A stretch of DNA of 7,586 bases, taken from positions 1 to 7,586 of the forward strand of contig JAFTIQ010000092.1 in NCBI GenBank assembly GCA_017456805.1, given 5' to 3'. Origin of the DNA: Lentisphaeria bacterium. Lineage in GTDB: Bacteria > Verrucomicrobiota > Lentisphaeria > Victivallales > UBA1829. This document shows, piece after piece, positions 6,163 to 7,586 of this stretch. The translations under genes and the position numbers were made by a program. Positions within the stretch are counted from its first letter, which is position 1. Each line of letters starts with the position of its first letter. Under the pieces are notes generated by a model, which searched no databases, had not been told where the DNA came from, and was given only the letters and a program-made list of their open reading frames with translations.

Positions 6163-6453
6163 TCATTCCAGAGAACGGAACCATTCTGTCACATTGGCAA
6201 CTGCCTGCGGATTTTCCGCTGCAACTTCTTCCTGATAGAAATCGCAAACCATTTTTTCCAGTTCGTCAGCTTCGATTTTTTTGCCGGTAAGCTCGCCGAC
6301 GATCTTAAGAAGGTCAAATTTGGAAAAACTGAATCCTGCATCAGCAATGATCCCGCGGATTCCGTCAGCAGATGCTGCCTGTCCGAGAGAATCACGGAAT
6401 TCATCATCACTCATCATTTTCATGCAGAATGCTCTTGCGTTTTCGATAGACAT
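6163..6453 (-). CDS. Nif11-domain small protein (orphan)
   Basis: A 96-aa acidic protein. The N-terminal half, MSIENARAFCMKMMSDDEFR followed by a run through IIADAGFSF (about residues 1-55), matches the Nif11 / nif11-like leader pattern: MS, an aromatic at position 9, a D-x-E-F/L turn, then an A-x-x-x-G-F motif. In RiPP systems such domains serve as leader peptides. Here the remainder (56-96) has no GG or GA cleavage site and no Cys- or Ser/Thr-rich core, only Cys10 and Cys70, and it ends in VTEWFRSLE. It may therefore be a stand-alone regulatory or structural Nif11 protein and not a precursor. ATG 6453 has an excellent SD, AGAGGTG, and the upstream in-frame TTG at 6510 lies within the promoter spacer. 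It has its own promoter and terminator. No modifying enzyme or transporter is in the window. Confidence 0.82.
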   Translation of the reverse strand: MSIENARAFCMKMMSDDEFRDSLGQAASADGIRGIIADAGFSFSKFDLLKIVGELTGKKIEADELEKMVCDFYQEEVAAENPQAVANVTEWFRSLE

Positions 6454-6490
6454 AATAACACCTCTTTCAGTTAAAGTTTTTCTCTTGAGT

Positions 6491-6518
6491 ATTATACAAT
6501 CATTTTGCAAAAAATCAA
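6491..6518 (-). promoter_or_regulatory. Promoter of the Nif11-like gene, overlapping the upstream stop codon
   Basis: A perfect -10 TATAAT (6496-6491) lies 16 bp after a -35 TTGATT (6518-6513). It predicts a start near 6484 and a leader of about 31 nt ending in a strong SD. The TGA stop of the upstream UPF0489 gene (6517-6515) lies inside the -35. No terminator separates the genes, so some readthrough is likely. Confidence 0.7.
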
Positions 6519-7159
6519 GCGAATTTTTGTCCGATCAGCTGTTCCAGCATGGATAAAATGTCATCAGAAGTCAAAGTTTCCCCTTTCAGACGCAAAATCC
6601 TCTGCCAGTCCCGTTCCATAGAAATAGAAATTCCCCGGGCATGGGAGACCAGATCCAGAAAAAATTCCGGTTTTTCCGGATGGAGCGCTCCGGCACAGAG
6701 AAAATTATCCAGATCAAGGTCAAGAATATAATTTTTCCGGAGATCTTCCGGAGAGACTGCATACTTCAGGCAGTCCGGTTCCAGAACTTTTTCCGCCGCG
6801 GAAACTGCTTCCGGTTCGGAATTCAGGATTGCCTGGGTTTCCGGCCAGAAGGGAGGACAGATCACTTTCATGGCCGGGTGTGCCGGAACAGTGAAATTTT
6901 CATGAGAAAGGATAATTGCCTGTTTCATGATTCCCGCACGCAAAGCCCAGTCGATATGCTCATCATGCCGGAGCTGTTTGACCGCTTCGATTGCCGATTG
7001 ATTCAAAATCTCCGGTTTTTCCTCCATCCGGCTGAAAGCTGGAAGTACATCTGTATGGTGATCCAGGGTCAGAATAAAATCAAGGGGATATTTTTCAGCA
7101 GTTTCTTCCCAGAACGGAAGGACTTCATGATGCTGTTCGACGACGCAGTAAGGGATCAT
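6515..7159 (-). CDS. UPF0489 family protein (arginase-like fold), function unknown
   Basis: The 214-aa product resembles the UPF0489 family (C5orf22-related), predicted relatives of the arginase/deacetylase fold; no reaction is established as far as I know. The family start is seen in YCVVEQHHEVLPFW (residues 4-17). D33-H-H35-T-D37 (LTLDHHTDVLPAF) matches the D-x-H-x-D metal motif of arginases. IDWALRAGIM (69-78) fits the family's central helix. ILDLDLDNF (145-153) matches the second metal motif, with D149 and D151 as likely ligands. A metal-dependent hydrolase acting on a C-N bond is possible, but this is inference. The ATG overlaps the upstream stop as ATGA, and the SD-like GAGG is 13 nt away, so it is probably translated by coupling with the upstream gene. 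The TGA stop forms part of the next promoter. Confidence 0.8.
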   Translation of the reverse strand: MIPYCVVEQHHEVLPFWEETAEKYPLDFILTLDHHTDVLPAFSRMEEKPEILNQSAIEAVKQLRHDEHIDWALRAGIMKQAIILSHENFTVPAHPAMKVICPPFWPETQAILNSEPEAVSAAEKVLEPDCLKYAVSPEDLRKNYILDLDLDNFLCAGALHPEKPEFFLDLVSHARGISISMERDWQRILRLKGETLTSDDILSMLEQLIGQKFA

Positions 7160-7586
7160 TCTATCTGCAGATCCTCACCGGTAAGCAGCACGGGAAATGT
7201 GTTGAGAACAGCTTGAGGCCGGAGTTTCATATTCAAACGGAACTTCCCGTTCAGCATGGAGCCGGTGACCATTTTTTCATAGGACCCGTCAGCTTTCCGG
7301 AAAAAGCCGGAGAGAAATTCCCGGTCACGCATGACTGCCCGCGGGTGAGTAAGATCCATAAACACTTTCCCGATCTGCCGGGGTTCGCCATCGTTCTTCC
7401 TGATAAGAAGATTCGCCGTGTTCCCAATAACTCTGACATAGACATTTGTCCCGTTGTCGTTATGGAAAATATAGGTCTGATTGCCGTAGGAATCTCCGTG
7501 TGATTGAAGATATTTTTCAAACTCTTTCCTTGCTTCCTCTGACGGCAGCAAGCCGCTGAACAGGAAGTAATCCCGATTTTTACTGA
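7156..7586 (-). CDS. Unrecognised protein, 5' end cut off by window edge
   Basis: The frame is open from the right edge to TGA 7158-7156, about 142 residues. It reads SKNRDYFLFSG, then LLPSEEARKEFEKYLQSHG, continuing to a tail ending in LLTGEDLQIE. A TTG at 7551 is the first possible start inside the window, but the frame continues upstream without a stop and no SD precedes the TTG, so the gene very likely begins outside. I do not recognise the family. There are no evident membrane segments. The visible part alternates beta-like stretches (TYIFHNDNGTNVYVRVIG, then ANLLIRKNDG) with charged turns, and it looks like the C-terminal domain of a soluble protein. The ATGA overlap with the UPF0489 gene suggests the two products are made together. 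Confidence 0.75.
   Translation of the reverse strand, partial: SKNRDYFLFSGLLPSEEARKEFEKYLQSHGDSYGNQTYIFHNDNGTNVYVRVIGNTANLLIRKNDGEPRQIGKVFMDLTHPRAVMRDREFLSGFFRKADGSYEKMVTGSMLNGKFRLNMKLRPQAVLNTFPVLLTGEDLQIE

Noticed and set aside
6454..6510. 19-residue extension of the Nif11-like protein from a TTG at 6510
   Set aside because: It would begin inside the promoter spacer. ATG 6453 has an AGAGGTG SD and starts at the family-typical MS.

Overview
All credible genes lie on the minus strand, so read the window from high to low coordinates. The organism is probably a Gram-negative (diderm) bacterium. The YidC has a large periplasmic insert between its first two membrane segments, there is a SurA/PpiC-type periplasmic foldase, and there is a lipoprotein with a lipobox. 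A membrane diadenylate cyclase (CdaA) in a diderm, Ala/Pro/Lys-rich periplasmic linkers and an orphan Nif11-type protein would fit the PVC superphylum (Lentisphaerota/Victivallis-like or Verrucomicrobiota). That placement is inference from protein style, not proven by the window.

Layout from right to left. (1) 7586-6515: an unrecognised protein cut by the window edge, joined by an ATGA overlap to an UPF0489 (arginase-fold) protein. (2) 6518-6071: a one-gene unit for a 96-aa Nif11-like protein with its own consensus promoter, a strong Shine-Dalgarno sequence (SD) and an intrinsic terminator. (3) 6008-3459: the c-di-AMP operon cdaA-cdaR-lipoprotein, with genes overlapping by 11 and 4 bp. Its promoter sits behind an A/T tract. 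(4) 3462-2131: a secreted PpiC-type peptidyl-prolyl isomerase with an Ala/Pro/Lys repeat. It has its own promoter inside the end of the lipoprotein gene and ends at a strong terminator. (5) 2093-1: the classical rpmH-rnpA-yidD-yidC cluster, with a promoter and a structured leader of about 109 nt. rpmH (44 codons), the partial yidC and the 5'-truncated gene at the right edge were read directly from the sequence.

How the genes work together: rpmH, rnpA, yidD and yidC couple ribosome assembly, tRNA 5' processing and membrane-protein insertion. cdaA and cdaR make and control cyclic di-AMP at the membrane. The neighbouring lipoprotein and PpiC foldase act in the cell envelope. I found no mobile element, CRISPR array, tRNA, rRNA or dnaA/oriC-type region. 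The stretches without genes (1951-2186, 3381-3458, 5925-6162, 6454-6514) hold promoters, leaders and terminators.

The points most worth a second look are: the lipoprotein in the place where glmM sits in Firmicutes cdaA operons; the orphan Nif11 unit; four promoters that all have a 16-bp spacer, two with the upstream gene's TGA stop inside the -35 box; a yidD with no ordinary start codon near its conserved N-terminus; and a Lys in place of the functional groove Arg of YidC.
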